A stretch of DNA of 64,000 nt from an uncultured Devosia sp. (GTDB lineage: Bacteria > Pseudomonadota > Alphaproteobacteria > Rhizobiales > Devosiaceae). The stretch is taken from the NCBI RefSeq assembly GCF_963517015.1, contig NZ_CAUQDV010000004.1, positions 1 through 64,000 on the forward strand, written 5' to 3'. The number at the start of each line of letters is the position of its first letter. The first letter of the stretch is position 1. The position numbers and the translations under genes are program-made. Below, piece after piece: positions 53,004 through 62,304 of this stretch. Under the pieces are notes generated by a model. It worked only from the letters and a program-made list of their open reading frames with translations, was not told where the DNA came from and did no database searches.

Positions 53004-54098
53004 TTACTGCCCCGCGGGGCCGCCAATGGATTGGCCCGGACGCACACGCATTGGCATGAGCCGCAGGCCATAGGGTGCCGTGGGATTGCGCCAGCGCTCG
53101 AGCAACCGCTCGAACACGCCGTCCGCCTGCTCGGCGGCGCTATAGCCCACGATGTGAAAGAAATCCGCGGCTTCTGCCGCCACATCGGTGCGTCCCAAGA
53201 GGATCACCGACAACTGGTCGGGCACGGAAAGTCCCGCATTGCCCAGGAGGCTGCGCAGATGCGCGCCATTCTCCACGCCCCAGACCAGCACGGCCCGGCG
53301 CTTGCCTTCGCGTCCGGCGAGAGTGGACGACAGCGTTTCCACCACGGCCTGTTCGAAATCTCCGGATGGCAGCTTGGGCAGGCAGATTTCCGGCTGCAGC
53401 ACCCCGGCAAACTCATCCTGCTGCCGCATGGCACGATAGCGATGCAGCCCGAATTCATTGGCCAGAAAGAAACGCTCGGTTGTGACCAGGGTGATGTGCT
53501 CATGACCCGTCGCGACGAGGCGGCGAATGGCTGCTGCGATCGGTTCGCCCCATTCGAATCCCACGGCATCGACGTCGGTGCCGACCAACCAGGCCCCATC
53601 CACCACGATCGTATCGGTCTTGCGGCGAATGGCCGAGATCATCTCGACCGGCATGGCATCAAAGGAATTCTGGATGATGCAGGCGTCAAAGCGCGGCAGG
53701 GTCTGCAGCACCTGTCGTGCGTGCGCGGCATTGGAATAGCCCACGTCGAGGGTGACATCGCCCGCATCGGCGATCTTTTGCTGCAAACGGTCCAGCACAT
53801 TGCGGGCACGCGCATTCTGCAGCGAGCGGCGCAGCAGCATCACGCTCCGGCCCGTGCGGCTCGCAGCGGGCTGCGGCACCGGAGCCTGCCCCCCTTTGCC
53901 GCCATTGAAGAAGGTGCCGCGACCGACATGGGCGGCGATCAGACCATCCTGCTTGAGGCCATCGAGCACACGCTCGACATTGGTTTGCGACAGCGAAAAG
54001 TCCTGCATCAATTGCCGGACGGTGGGCAATTTCTCTCCCGCAGCCGCAGTTTGAGCGGCGGCAAGCAGGTATGATCGCAATGCTGACAGGTCGGGCAT
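53004..54098 (-). CDS. GntR-type regulator with periplasmic-binding-protein-like ligand domain
   Basis: About 364 residues. The N-terminal GntR helix-turn-helix is KLPTVRQLMQDFSLSQTNVERVLDGLKQDGLIAAHVGRGTFF. The remaining 280 residues resemble a LacI-type ligand fold (VMLLRRSL, ACIIQNSFD, VVDGAWLVGTDVDAVGFEW, RLVATGHEHITLVTT), a layout like AraR. ATG 54098 has GGGGAAG just upstream; ATG 54110 and a TTG at 54116 also exist. It is divergent from tctC and precedes tctBA. Confidence 0.85.
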   Translation of the reverse strand: MPDLSALRSYLLAAAQTAAAGEKLPTVRQLMQDFSLSQTNVERVLDGLKQDGLIAAHVGRGTFFNGGKGGQAPVPQPAASRTGRSVMLLRRSLQNARARNVLDRLQQKIADAGDVTLDVGYSNAAHARQVLQTLPRFDACIIQNSFDAMPVEMISAIRRKTDTIVVDGAWLVGTDVDAVGFEWGEPIAAAIRRLVATGHEHITLVTTERFFLANEFGLHRYRAMRQQDEFAGVLQPEICLPKLPSGDFEQAVVETLSSTLAGREGKRRAVLVWGVENGAHLRSLLGNAGLSVPDQLSVILLGRTDVAAEAADFFHIVGYSAAEQADGVFERLLERWRNPTAPYGLRLMPMRVRPGQSIGGPAGQ

Positions 54099-54114
54099 GA
54101 ACTTCCCCATATAC

Positions 54115-54249
54115 AATACAATTACATTTCACAATGCTTAGAGCGCAGGCACCGTGATCACGATTTGATCGCTGTGGCGCTTGCGTTTGCGCGTGTCATT
54201 GCGTAGTTCATCAAGGCAAGAACGTTGATAATACAATATGTATTGTATT
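54115..54249. promoter_or_regulatory. AATACAAT repeats, putative operators of the tct locus
   Basis: A 9-2-9 inverted repeat AATACAATA-TG-TATTGTATT spans 54230-54249, just before tctC, and a half site AATACAATT lies at 54115-54123 near the regulator start. Both fit binding by the divergent GntR-type regulator between its own gene and tctC. Confidence 0.62.
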
Positions 54250-54277
54250 GTCCACTGTAAAAACTGGAGGAAGTTCC

Positions 54278-55243
54278 TTGTTCAAGACATCGCTTACCGT
54301 GACCGTCGCGGCGCTGGCTCTGGCTGCCGCATCCACTGCCGTTTCGGCACAGGACGGCCCGATCACGCTGCTGGTCGGTTACTCGGCCGGTGGGAGTGCT
54401 GACTTTGCTGCCCGCGTCATGGCGCCCGAGCTGACCGAACGCCTCGGCCGCACCGTCGTGGTCGAAAACGCCACCGGCGCCAGCGGCATGATCGCCCTGC
54501 AGAACCTGATCAATGCCGAGGCCGACGGCAGCACGCTCTATTATGGCGGCTTCGACACCGTTGCCGTGCCCATGGTCAATGCTGCGGTCAATATCGACTG
54601 GAAGGCCGAGACCATCCCGGTGGGCCGCACCGCCACCACCTCGCAGACCATCGCCGTTCCGGCAGCCTCCCCCTATACGACGCTGACCGAATTGGTCGAT
54701 GCCGCCCGCGCCGAGCCCGACACCATCACCATCGGCACCCCTGGCATCGGTTCGGCCCAGCACTTTGTGGGTGAAATGATCTCCCATGCTGCCGGCGTCA
54801 CTTTCCTCCACGCCCCCTACCAAGGCGGTTCGCAGGTTTCCAACGACCTGCTCGGCGGCATGCTGGATTCGGCCGTCTTCACCACCTCGACCGCTCTGCC
54901 CTTCGTCAATGAAGGCAACATGCGCGCTCTGGCCGTGACCAGCGAAGAGCGTTCCGACGCGCTCCCCGATGTTCCCACCCTCAACGAAACCGCCGGTCTT
55001 GAAGGCCTGGCACTGCCGCTCTGGCAGGGCATTTTCGTCAAGGCCGGCACCGACGAGGCTTTCGTGGCCGAGCTGGGCGCCGCCATCGAGGCTTCGCTGG
55101 CCGAGACCGACGTGCAGGAGCGTCTCGCCACCGCCGGCTTTACCGCCGCTCCCCTGGCACCGGCCGAGTTTGCCGCCTTCATCGACGAACAGGCCGCGAC
55201 CTACGCCCAGATCGTCGAGCAGTCGTCCATCTCGATCCAGTAA
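54278..55243 (+). CDS. tctC: Tripartite tricarboxylate transporter substrate-binding protein TctC
   Basis: 321 residues of the Bug/TctC family. TTG at 54278 is preceded by GGAGGAA; the longer frame to 54248 would run into the operator. A signal peptide is followed by GYSAGGSADFAARVMAPELTERLGRTVVVENATGASG, the family-typical start, and a long TTTSQTIAVP-type stretch. It binds the carboxylate ligand in the periplasm. Note that it is transcribed away from tctBA, an arrangement shared with the regulator in between. Confidence 0.93.
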   Translation: MFKTSLTVTVAALALAAASTAVSAQDGPITLLVGYSAGGSADFAARVMAPELTERLGRTVVVENATGASGMIALQNLINAEADGSTLYYGGFDTVAVPMVNAAVNIDWKAETIPVGRTATTSQTIAVPAASPYTTLTELVDAARAEPDTITIGTPGIGSAQHFVGEMISHAAGVTFLHAPYQGGSQVSNDLLGGMLDSAVFTTSTALPFVNEGNMRALAVTSEERSDALPDVPTLNETAGLEGLALPLWQGIFVKAGTDEAFVAELGAAIEASLAETDVQERLATAGFTAAPLAPAEFAAFIDEQAATYAQIVEQSSISIQ

Positions 55244-55348
55244 CACGATCGGGCCGGGCCGCCCCTCCCTCGGCGACCGGTCCAGCGCAGCGCGGCCCCA
55301 GGCCAGCGCTGCGCTTCCTCTTCTGTCTCTCCTGCCGGAAAGCCTGTC

Positions 55349-56677
55349 ATGACCGTTGGAATGTTCGAATCCTTCGTTACCCGCCACTGGTTCAGCGACA
55401 CGGCCAAGCAGATCTGGAGCGACGAACAAACCCTGCAGGCCTGGCTTGATGTCGAGGCCGCGCTGGCGCTGGCCCAGGCTGACCTGGGTGTCATCCCCGC
55501 CGATGCGGCACCGCAGATCGCCGCAGCCTGCGACGCGACCCGCTTCGATCCCGACCAGCTCAGCCGCGACATCGCCCATGCCCAGCACCCCTTCGTGCCG
55601 GTGCTGAAGCAGCTCGAAAAGCTCTGCGGCGATCCGGCCGCCGGCTATATTCATTGGGGCGCCACCACGCAGAACATCTTCGACAGCGCATCGGCCCTGC
55701 AGATGCGCCGCACCCATGCCCATGTCGACGAACGCCTCGCCCATGCCGAACAGGTCCTCTCGGCCCTGGCGACCACACACCGCGACACCGTCCAGGCCGG
55801 CCGCACCCATGGCCAGCATGCCCTGCCGATGACCTTCGGCTTCAAGGTTCTCGGCTGGCTCGAAGAACTGCGCCGCGATCACCAGCGCCTCAACGCCCGC
55901 ATCGACGAAAGCTTTGTTGCAGCTCTCGGCGGCGCTATCGGCACCTTTGCCGCCATGGGCGAAAAGGGCAGGGCTGTGGAAGCCGGCATGGCCGCCCGCC
56001 TTGGCCTCGTGCCTGCCGGCCTGCCGATGCGCTCATCCTTTGACCGTGGCGCCGACTATATTGCCGCGCTCGGTCTTCTCGCCGGCACCGCCGAACGCAT
56101 CGCTCGCGATGTCGTCTTCATGCAGCGCACCGAGATCGGCGAAGTCGAGGAAGCCTTCCACATGGGCAAGGTGGGCTCCTCCACCATGGCGCAGAAGCGC
56201 AATCCGTCCACGGCCCTGATGCTGATCAGTCTCTGCCGCCTGCTGCAGGCGCGCGTCACGCTGGCCATGGGCTCGATGGTGCGCATGGACGAAGGCGATT
56301 CCTCGGCCACCAATATCACCGATGTGGCTCTGCCCGAGATCGGCATCCTCGCCGCGTCCATCGCAGAAACGCTGGATCGCCTGCTCGACGGCCTTGTCGT
56401 CCATGCCGACAGGATGGCGGCCAATCTTGCCCTCACCAATGGCCTCATCGTCTCCGAAGCCGCCATGATGCAGATGTCCGATCAGATCGGCCGCCATCAC
56501 GCCCATGAGCTGCTCTACGATGCAGCCCAGCGCACGGTCAGCGAGGGCATTCCCTTCCTCGAAGCCATTCGCCAGCACGAGGTGATGGCCAACCTGCCCG
56601 AACACCAGGCCATCGATCTCGACCCCTCGGCCTACACCGGCGCCAGCGCAAGTCTCGTGGACGACCTGGCGCGCTGA
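55349..56677 (+). CDS. Fumarase/aspartase superfamily lyase (adenylosuccinate lyase/PcaB-like)
   Basis: 442 residues. Superfamily signature GSSTMAQKRNPS, the TTQNIFDSA segment and GRTHGQHALPMTFG are visible. The superfamily removes a C-N or C-O group next to a carboxylate, releasing fumarate or similar. It lies 105 bases downstream of tctC on the same strand. GGAAAG precedes the ATG. Housekeeping PurB is not expected in such a setting; the lyase probably acts on the imported acid. Specific substrate unknown. Confidence 0.82.
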   Translation: MTVGMFESFVTRHWFSDTAKQIWSDEQTLQAWLDVEAALALAQADLGVIPADAAPQIAAACDATRFDPDQLSRDIAHAQHPFVPVLKQLEKLCGDPAAGYIHWGATTQNIFDSASALQMRRTHAHVDERLAHAEQVLSALATTHRDTVQAGRTHGQHALPMTFGFKVLGWLEELRRDHQRLNARIDESFVAALGGAIGTFAAMGEKGRAVEAGMAARLGLVPAGLPMRSSFDRGADYIAALGLLAGTAERIARDVVFMQRTEIGEVEEAFHMGKVGSSTMAQKRNPSTALMLISLCRLLQARVTLAMGSMVRMDEGDSSATNITDVALPEIGILAASIAETLDRLLDGLVVHADRMAANLALTNGLIVSEAAMMQMSDQIGRHHAHELLYDAAQRTVSEGIPFLEAIRQHEVMANLPEHQAIDLDPSAYTGASASLVDDLAR

Positions 56678-56684
56678 GCGTCCT

Positions 56685-57464
56685 CTACCGCAGCAGTGAC
56701 TGCCCGCCATCTACATAGATTGGCACGCCCGTCACATGCCGCGATGCGTCCGACGCCAGGAACGCGATGACATCGGCGACATCCGCGCTTTTGCCCGGCT
56801 TGCCGCCGGTGATCGGAATATCGCCCTCGGGAAACTCCACCGGGATCTCGGCCTGCTCGACATTGCGCTTGTCGGTATTGTCGTCGATCTCGGTATCGAT
56901 CGCGCCCGGGCAGACCGCATTGACGCGGATCTTGTACTTGCCCAGCTCCAGCGACAATTGCTGCGCCATGGCCACCTGCGCCGCCTTGGTCGCCGAATAG
57001 GCCGTGGCGCCCGCGCTGGTAAAGGTGCGATTGCCGTTGATCGACGACACGATGATCACCGATCCACCCGCAGCCTTCAGATGCGGCACCGCCAGATGCA
57101 GCGTCATATAGGTGCCGCGCAGGTTGACGGAAATGGTCTGGTCCCATTCATCGGGCGTCAGGTCGTCGATCGGCGCCCATACTCCGTTGATGCCGGCATT
57201 GGCCACCACCACGTCCAGCTGCCCATAGGCGTCGATCGTCGCTTCGATCACCTTCTTCATCTCGGCTTCGTCCGACACATCGGCATCCACCGCCAGCGCC
57301 TTGCCGCCCGCCTTGATGATTTCGTCGCGGGTCTCCTCGACCTCTTCCAGCGTCCGGCTGATCACCACCACATTGGCGCCACCGGCCCCCAACCGCAAAG
57401 CCGCCGCCTTTCCGATTCCTGATCCCGCGCCCGTCACCAGCGCCGTCTTGCCGTCAAATTCCAT
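56685..57464 (-). CDS. SDR family NAD(P)-dependent oxidoreductase
   Basis: 259 residues. TGAGSGIGKAAAL opens the Rossmann fold; NAGI, the catalytic Ser in IVSSINGN and YSATK follow, and it ends in VDGGQS. The ATG at 57464 has GGAG seven bases upstream; the longer frame to 57500 is not supported. It is convergent with the lyase gene, six bases apart. Glucose/ribitol-type dehydrogenase-like; substrate unknown. Confidence 0.86.
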   Translation of the reverse strand: MEFDGKTALVTGAGSGIGKAAALRLGAGGANVVVISRTLEEVEETRDEIIKAGGKALAVDADVSDEAEMKKVIEATIDAYGQLDVVVANAGINGVWAPIDDLTPDEWDQTISVNLRGTYMTLHLAVPHLKAAGGSVIIVSSINGNRTFTSAGATAYSATKAAQVAMAQQLSLELGKYKIRVNAVCPGAIDTEIDDNTDKRNVEQAEIPVEFPEGDIPITGGKPGKSADVADVIAFLASDASRHVTGVPIYVDGGQSLLR

Positions 57465-57525
57465 GAAACCGCTCCGATACATAAGCCTTGCAGGGGCCAA
57501 CGCATCGGAGCGGGATTTGGTGCCA

Positions 57526-58959
57526 CTAGCCGACCAGCTTGCTCCACTTCACTTCGGGCGAGTAGGAAAAGTCCTTGTCGAACGGATACTGCGGGATCGA
57601 CTTGTGCTTGCGCTCCAGGCGTTCGACGAACTGGTCGACCACGCCCGGCGACAGCGCCATCAGGCTCGGATTGGCGATCGGCCCGAGGTCGGGCGAGAGG
57701 TAACCCGATTTGACCACGACGATCTTGGCCAACCGCGGGTCGAGCCCCAGCTTGGTGAAATCGGGGATGTTATGGAACGGCCGCCGCCGCGCCGTCAGCA
57801 CCAACTCAATGCCGCCAATCCTGACCACCGCTTCGCGCAGGCGTTGCTCGGCCACATCGAGCAGGAACAACACTTCCACCTCGGCATACACCGGCTTGCT
57901 CGATATATCGAGCGTCGCCCCGATGCTGATCGCGATGGTTGCACCCACGCCGGCCGCATAGGCCGCTTCCGTCGCCGCCGCATCGGCAATGCCGGCAAAG
58001 ATCACGCCCTGCGCATTGCGCGCGATCAGCTCCGCCAGCACTTCGGCACGGTCACCGACGCCGCCGCCGGTCGGATTGTCACCCGATTCGGCCAGCACCG
58101 CCGGCGCCGTCTCCGCCGTCATTGCCCAGTTGACGCAGTCCTCGATCGACCCGGTCTTGGTGCCGAACACAAACGCCTCGCGGATAGTCCAATAGTCCTG
58201 CGCCAGATGCCGCGCCGCCTCGGCCATTGCTGCCCGGTTCGTGCCCGTCACCACGGCACAGGCCGTGGCCCGCGGCTCGTCCGCCCAGACATAACCCACC
58301 TGGAACGAGGCATCCCAGATGCCGCTCGGGTCCTCCACGGCCTGCAGCTGCGTGTAGAACGTCCGCGCCGGCTCGTCCTGCGTCGAGGTCCGTTCGCCCG
58401 GCAACAGCACCGGCACCGGCACCCAGCCGACCACTGGCCTCTGTCCCGTGCGTAGCGCCCGCACCAGCATGGTCACGGCTCGGCGCATCGTGTCCGGCAC
58501 ATCGATATGCGGCGCCGTGCGATAGGTCGAAAACATATCGAGACTGTCGACGATCTTCTGGCTGACATTGCCATGCAGGTCATAGCTCGCCGCAATCAGC
58601 ACATCCGGGCCGACCAGTTCGCGCACCGCCGCAATGAAATCGCCCTCGGCATCATGCATGCCCTCGACAAACATCGCGCCATGCATGGCCAGATACACGC
58701 CATCGAGCGGCAGCGCCGCCTTGATCCCGTCAAGGATTTCCGCCTTCCAGCGCAGATAGAGCGCCTGCTCCACCGGCCCGCCGGCAATGGCGCGCGCATG
58801 CAGCACGGTGATGAATTCGGCCGGAAAATGCGTCAGAAAATCGAAATAGGCGTCCTTGAGCATGGCGGGACCGCGCAGCACCTTGAAATCGGCTTCGCGG
58901 GCAAGAACGGGATTATAGGTGCTGCATTCGGTGTGCAGCCCGGCAACGGCAATACGCAT
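57526..58959 (-). CDS. M81 family metallopeptidase (MlrC/microcystinase C-like)
   Basis: 477 residues. Putative metal and catalytic motifs are GLHTECSTYNP at the start, YLAMHGAMFVEG, YDLHGNVS and ESGDNPTGGGVGD. MlrC was described in linear microcystin breakdown; relatives are widespread in bacteria without toxins and are thought to open peptide or amide bonds. It starts directly after the MFS stop (TGAATG) and has GGAG inside that gene's end, so the two form an operon with the carrier first. Confidence 0.85.
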   Translation of the reverse strand: MRIAVAGLHTECSTYNPVLAREADFKVLRGPAMLKDAYFDFLTHFPAEFITVLHARAIAGGPVEQALYLRWKAEILDGIKAALPLDGVYLAMHGAMFVEGMHDAEGDFIAAVRELVGPDVLIAASYDLHGNVSQKIVDSLDMFSTYRTAPHIDVPDTMRRAVTMLVRALRTGQRPVVGWVPVPVLLPGERTSTQDEPARTFYTQLQAVEDPSGIWDASFQVGYVWADEPRATACAVVTGTNRAAMAEAARHLAQDYWTIREAFVFGTKTGSIEDCVNWAMTAETAPAVLAESGDNPTGGGVGDRAEVLAELIARNAQGVIFAGIADAAATEAAYAAGVGATIAISIGATLDISSKPVYAEVEVLFLLDVAEQRLREAVVRIGGIELVLTARRRPFHNIPDFTKLGLDPRLAKIVVVKSGYLSPDLGPIANPSLMALSPGVVDQFVERLERKHKSIPQYPFDKDFSYSPEVKWSKLVG

Positions 58960-60141
58960 TCAAATAACTCCGGCAACGTCAGATTCGGGATTGTGAGGTT
59001 GAGACTTGGTCTTGATCGCCAGCCTTCCGGTCAACAGCAGGCTGACCAGCAGCACCGGCACGAGGCAGGCGATGCCCCAGCGCATGTCGGCATGCTCTGC
59101 GACAAAGCCGATGACCGGTGGCCCGACCAGAAAGCCCAACAGCGCTACAAAGCTCAACACCGCCACATTGGCCGATGGGGCCCGGTCGGTCAGGCTCGCC
59201 GCAGCCGTCACCGCCAGCGGGAAGCCGACCGAAACACCGACCCCGATAATGCCGAACCCCAACAGCGCCACGGCCTCATTGGGCGACAGATACAGCACCG
59301 CCGCGCCCAGCAGCGCCAGCGCGCCGCAGATCCGCGCCGTGTTCACCGCGCCGAACAGGCGTTTCAGCGTATCGCCGCCAAATCGTCCCGCCGCCACCAT
59401 GGCTGCAAACACCGCATAGCCCAGGCCCACCATGCCGCCTTCGGCGCCCAGCGCATCGCGCAGAAAGATCGCCGACCAGTCGGCCATGGCCCCCTCGGTC
59501 ATGGTAATGCCGAAGACGAAAAAGCAGATGCCCAGCAGCGCCCAGCTCGGAAAGGCCCAGGCCGATCGCTGTTCCTCGCCCTCGGGCACCGCCGGCGGAT
59601 AGACCGGCAAGATATTGGCCACCAGGAGCGCCAGCGGCAGCACCAGAGCGGCCACCAGCGGGATCGCCCATTGCGCCGCAAGCCCGATCCCGGCAAGGCC
59701 CGAGCCGATCAGGCTGCCCACCATGATGCCAACCGACCAGAAGCCGTGCGACGTGGTCATGATCAGCTTCCCCTCGCCCTTCTCCACCGCATCGGCCTGA
59801 ACATTGAGGCCCAGCTCGACAAAGGACAGCGACGATCCCACCAGCATCAGCGCAATAAAGAGGATCACCGGATTGGGCGCCAGCGCCGGCAGACTGACGG
59901 CAATCGAATACAGCACCATGCCGGAAAGCACCGCCATGCGCGGCCCGATCCTGCCCACCAGCGGTCCCGCAAAGGGCAGGGTCAACAGCGTGCCGCAGGG
60001 CAGCCCGAGCAGCGCCACCGCCAATCCCGCCGGCCCCAGCCCCAACGCCTCCTGCACCTGCGGAATCCGCGGCAACCAAGACCCAAAGGCGATGGGCTGC
60101 AGGAAGAAAATCAGCATGGTCAGGCGCTGGGGAGTGAGCAT
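58960..60141 (-). CDS. Major facilitator superfamily transporter
   Basis: 393 residues with about 12 hydrophobic segments (for example LTMLIFFLQPIAFGSWLPRI and LMLVGSSLSFVELGLNVQADAVE). The pattern is of FucP/YfcJ-like 12-TM symporters or exporters, with no drug-antiporter motif C. It probably moves the compound cleaved by the following M81 enzyme. Direction and substrate unknown. Confidence 0.83.
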   Translation of the reverse strand: MLTPQRLTMLIFFLQPIAFGSWLPRIPQVQEALGLGPAGLAVALLGLPCGTLLTLPFAGPLVGRIGPRMAVLSGMVLYSIAVSLPALAPNPVILFIALMLVGSSLSFVELGLNVQADAVEKGEGKLIMTTSHGFWSVGIMVGSLIGSGLAGIGLAAQWAIPLVAALVLPLALLVANILPVYPPAVPEGEEQRSAWAFPSWALLGICFFVFGITMTEGAMADWSAIFLRDALGAEGGMVGLGYAVFAAMVAAGRFGGDTLKRLFGAVNTARICGALALLGAAVLYLSPNEAVALLGFGIIGVGVSVGFPLAVTAAASLTDRAPSANVAVLSFVALLGFLVGPPVIGFVAEHADMRWGIACLVPVLLVSLLLTGRLAIKTKSQPHNPESDVAGVI

Positions 60142-60166
60142 GACAAAATCTCAATTTACTGAGGGA

Positions 60167-60304
60167 GCCCCCTCATCCACCCCTTCGGGGCACCTTCTCC
60201 CGCGAGGGGAGAAGGTTGATCCGGTGTTGGTTTAGCCACGGTGCCAACCCTCTCCCCTCGCGGGAGAGGGTGGATCGGCCGAAGGCCGAGACGGGTGAGG
60301 GGGC
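60167..60304. repeat. 138-bp inverted-repeat element
   Basis: GCCCCCTCA at 60167 and TGAGGGGGC ending at 60304 are the outer ends. Inside, two hairpin cores of CCTTCTCCCGCGAGGGGAGAAGG type stand in opposite orientation. It fills the gap between the MFS start and the NTF2-like gene stop. It is of the kind repeated many times in alphaproteobacterial chromosomes. Confidence 0.65.
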
Positions 60305-60784
60305 CTACCGCCCCATTGCATACGGCAAATATCCCGCAAACCCCGTCAGCTTCCACACACCATCCACCTTGCGGCAGAAATACAGCGTCTGCCAGTTCAG
60401 CACATCCTTGCCGCCATCCTTGAGCGCGATCTCGCCATCGAACTTCTTGTGCGCGATGGCGATGTCGCCATTGATCTCGATCTCAGTCAGGCTGGTCGCG
60501 CGGTGAATGCCCTCCAGCACGTCCTCGGCATAGTCGAGCTTCTGGCTCTCCTGCGCCTGGCGGATCCAGTCGTCGCGATAGGCCTCGAGCGTGGGAAAGC
60601 TGATCGCCCAGTCATCCGGATTTCCCGATTTCTTGCCATTGATCCCCAGGAACCCTTCCTTGACGAAATCGCCGTCTACCAGGCTCCAGTCGGCAGCGAC
60701 GAAAGCGGCAATGTCGCGCTCCACCAGCATGGTCCAGATGGCACTGCGGTCGGCGTCTTGCGGGAAGGGATTCATGCTGGTCAT
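60305..60784 (-). CDS. NTF2/SnoaL-like domain protein
   Basis: 159 residues. The fold is suggested by AIWTMLVERDIAAFVAADWSLVDGDFVKEGF at the start and the WQTLYFCRKVDGVWKLTGFAGYLP ending, as in SnoaL-like/ketosteroid-isomerase proteins with an open pocket. A GGAGGAG ribosome site precedes the ATG at 60784. No catalytic Asp/His pair could be assigned. Ligand unknown. Confidence 0.7.
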   Translation of the reverse strand: MTSMNPFPQDADRSAIWTMLVERDIAAFVAADWSLVDGDFVKEGFLGINGKKSGNPDDWAISFPTLEAYRDDWIRQAQESQKLDYAEDVLEGIHRATSLTEIEINGDIAIAHKKFDGEIALKDGGKDVLNWQTLYFCRKVDGVWKLTGFAGYLPYAMGR

Positions 60785-61139
60785 CGGCGCTCCTCCAGGC
60801 TCCAGCCAGCCAGCCGGTGCTCCTGTTTCATATTTTCAGAGATACCACCCGAGTGAAACCTCCGCATGGAGACCAGATGAATACCAATCCATCTATGCTG
60901 CCCCTTTCGCCCAAGCTTGTCCACACCCCGTCATGGCGAAAATTGGCAAAATACGCCCAGAAATTCGGCAAAATGCTGCCTCATTGGGCAAACTGCCGGG
61001 GTGGTTTAAATTGGTATTGAACGCGTGACGAATTCGTGTTGACATCACTTTCAGAACGATCCTAGTCTTGAAAATCGTTTACAGAATTCCGTACCGATCC
61101 AGTAGAGATTGGGCTGAACAATAAGCAGGGAACAGGTCT
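60785..61139 (+). promoter_or_regulatory. Control region upstream of the Gfo/Idh/MocA operon
   Basis: 355 bases without a gene. A promoter-like pair TTGACA (61039-61044), 17 bases, CTAGTC (61062-61067) faces the dehydrogenase. AATACCAATC near 60881 and AAATTGGTATT near 61007 are inverted copies about 125 bases apart and could be operator half sites joined by DNA looping. The bound regulator is not in the window. Confidence 0.5.
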
Positions 61140-62294
61140 ATGCGGGTTGGGATTATTGGCCTTGGCTATCGCCTTGGATATCTGGCGCGAGTGTTTTCGC
61201 TCGCCCGGCCGGATTTCCAGATTGCCGGCTATGTCGATCCTGCACCGGCCGGTCTGCCCTATACCAAAGAGCATGGCGTTTCGGTCGGTCAGTCTTTTGA
61301 TACGCTCGAAGCTATGCTCGATAGCGAAAAGCTTGATCTGCTGATGGTTGGTTCGCCCAATCATCTCCACCTCGAGCACATTCGCATCGGTCTCGATCGC
61401 GGTCTCAAGATCTTCACCGAAAAGCCGGTCGTGACCTCCGTCGAGGACACCATGGCTCTGGCCGAGCTGATTGCCCAATACGGCTCCGACAATCTGATGG
61501 TCGGCCTCGTCCTGCGCTATGCCCCGCTCTATGTCGATCTGCGCAAGGCGCAAGGACAAGGGCTGCTGGGTGATATCACCTCGATCGAAGCCTCCGAGCA
61601 TATTCCGCCCTATCACGGCGCCTTCTTCATGCGCGACTGGCGTCGCTACGAGAAATATTCCGGCAGCTTCATGCTGGAGAAGTGCTGCCACGACCTCGAT
61701 CTTTATAACGGTGTCATGGGCTGCCGCCCGCAATTCGTGTCGAGCTTCGGCGGACGCCGCACCTTCGTGCCCAAGAATGCCCCCGCCAATGTCGGTATCA
61801 ACGACATGGAAGTCTATCACCGCAAGCCTTCCGGCTGGCAGGGTTCGGACAAGGTCTTCGATAGCGATGGCGACATCATCGATTTCCAGACCGCCATGGT
61901 CCAATACGAGAATGGCGCGGCGCTGACCTTCCACACCAATCTCAATGTTCCCGACGATTTCCGGCGCTTTGCCGTCATGGGCGCCCAGGGCATGGCTGAG
62001 GGTGACTTCATCCGCAATTTCCTGCGCGTCACCGATAGCCGCACCGGCGAGCGCCTGACCGACACCACCTACAAGACCACCGAGCTCAGCCAGCACTATG
62101 GTGCCGACGAGCAGATGGCCGAGGATATCCTCAAGCATATGCTCGAAGGCGCCCCGCTTCCCGTATCGGTCACCGATGCACTCGAAGCCGGTCTTCTGGC
62201 GCTGAGCATGGACCGGGCGATGCGCACCCGCTCCGTCGTCGACATGACCCCGATCTGGCAGCAATTCGACGCTGCCCTGGGTCGAGCGAACTGA
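61140..62294 (+). CDS. Gfo/Idh/MocA family oxidoreductase
   Basis: 384 residues. Rossmann motif VGIIGLGYRLGYLARV, the EKPVVTS signature (Lys), and a C-terminal beta-sheet domain with EASEHIPPYHGAFFMRDWRR and CCHDLDLYNGV, where CHDLD is a catalytic-type HxxD stretch. It oxidises a sugar or cyclitol with NAD(P). It is the first gene of an operon with a MalFG-type importer, so it probably acts on the imported glycoside or sugar. AGGGAACAGG precedes the ATG. Confidence 0.87.
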   Translation: MRVGIIGLGYRLGYLARVFSLARPDFQIAGYVDPAPAGLPYTKEHGVSVGQSFDTLEAMLDSEKLDLLMVGSPNHLHLEHIRIGLDRGLKIFTEKPVVTSVEDTMALAELIAQYGSDNLMVGLVLRYAPLYVDLRKAQGQGLLGDITSIEASEHIPPYHGAFFMRDWRRYEKYSGSFMLEKCCHDLDLYNGVMGCRPQFVSSFGGRRTFVPKNAPANVGINDMEVYHRKPSGWQGSDKVFDSDGDIIDFQTAMVQYENGAALTFHTNLNVPDDFRRFAVMGAQGMAEGDFIRNFLRVTDSRTGERLTDTTYKTTELSQHYGADEQMAEDILKHMLEGAPLPVSVTDALEAGLLALSMDRAMRTRSVVDMTPIWQQFDAALGRAN

Positions 62295-62304
62295 GGAGAG
62301 ACCG

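Noticed and set aside
55349..56677. Housekeeping PurB (adenylosuccinate lyase)
   Set aside because: The signature and fold fit the superfamily, but the position after tctC and the PcaB-like N-terminus argue for a catabolic lyase; the exact enzyme is left open.
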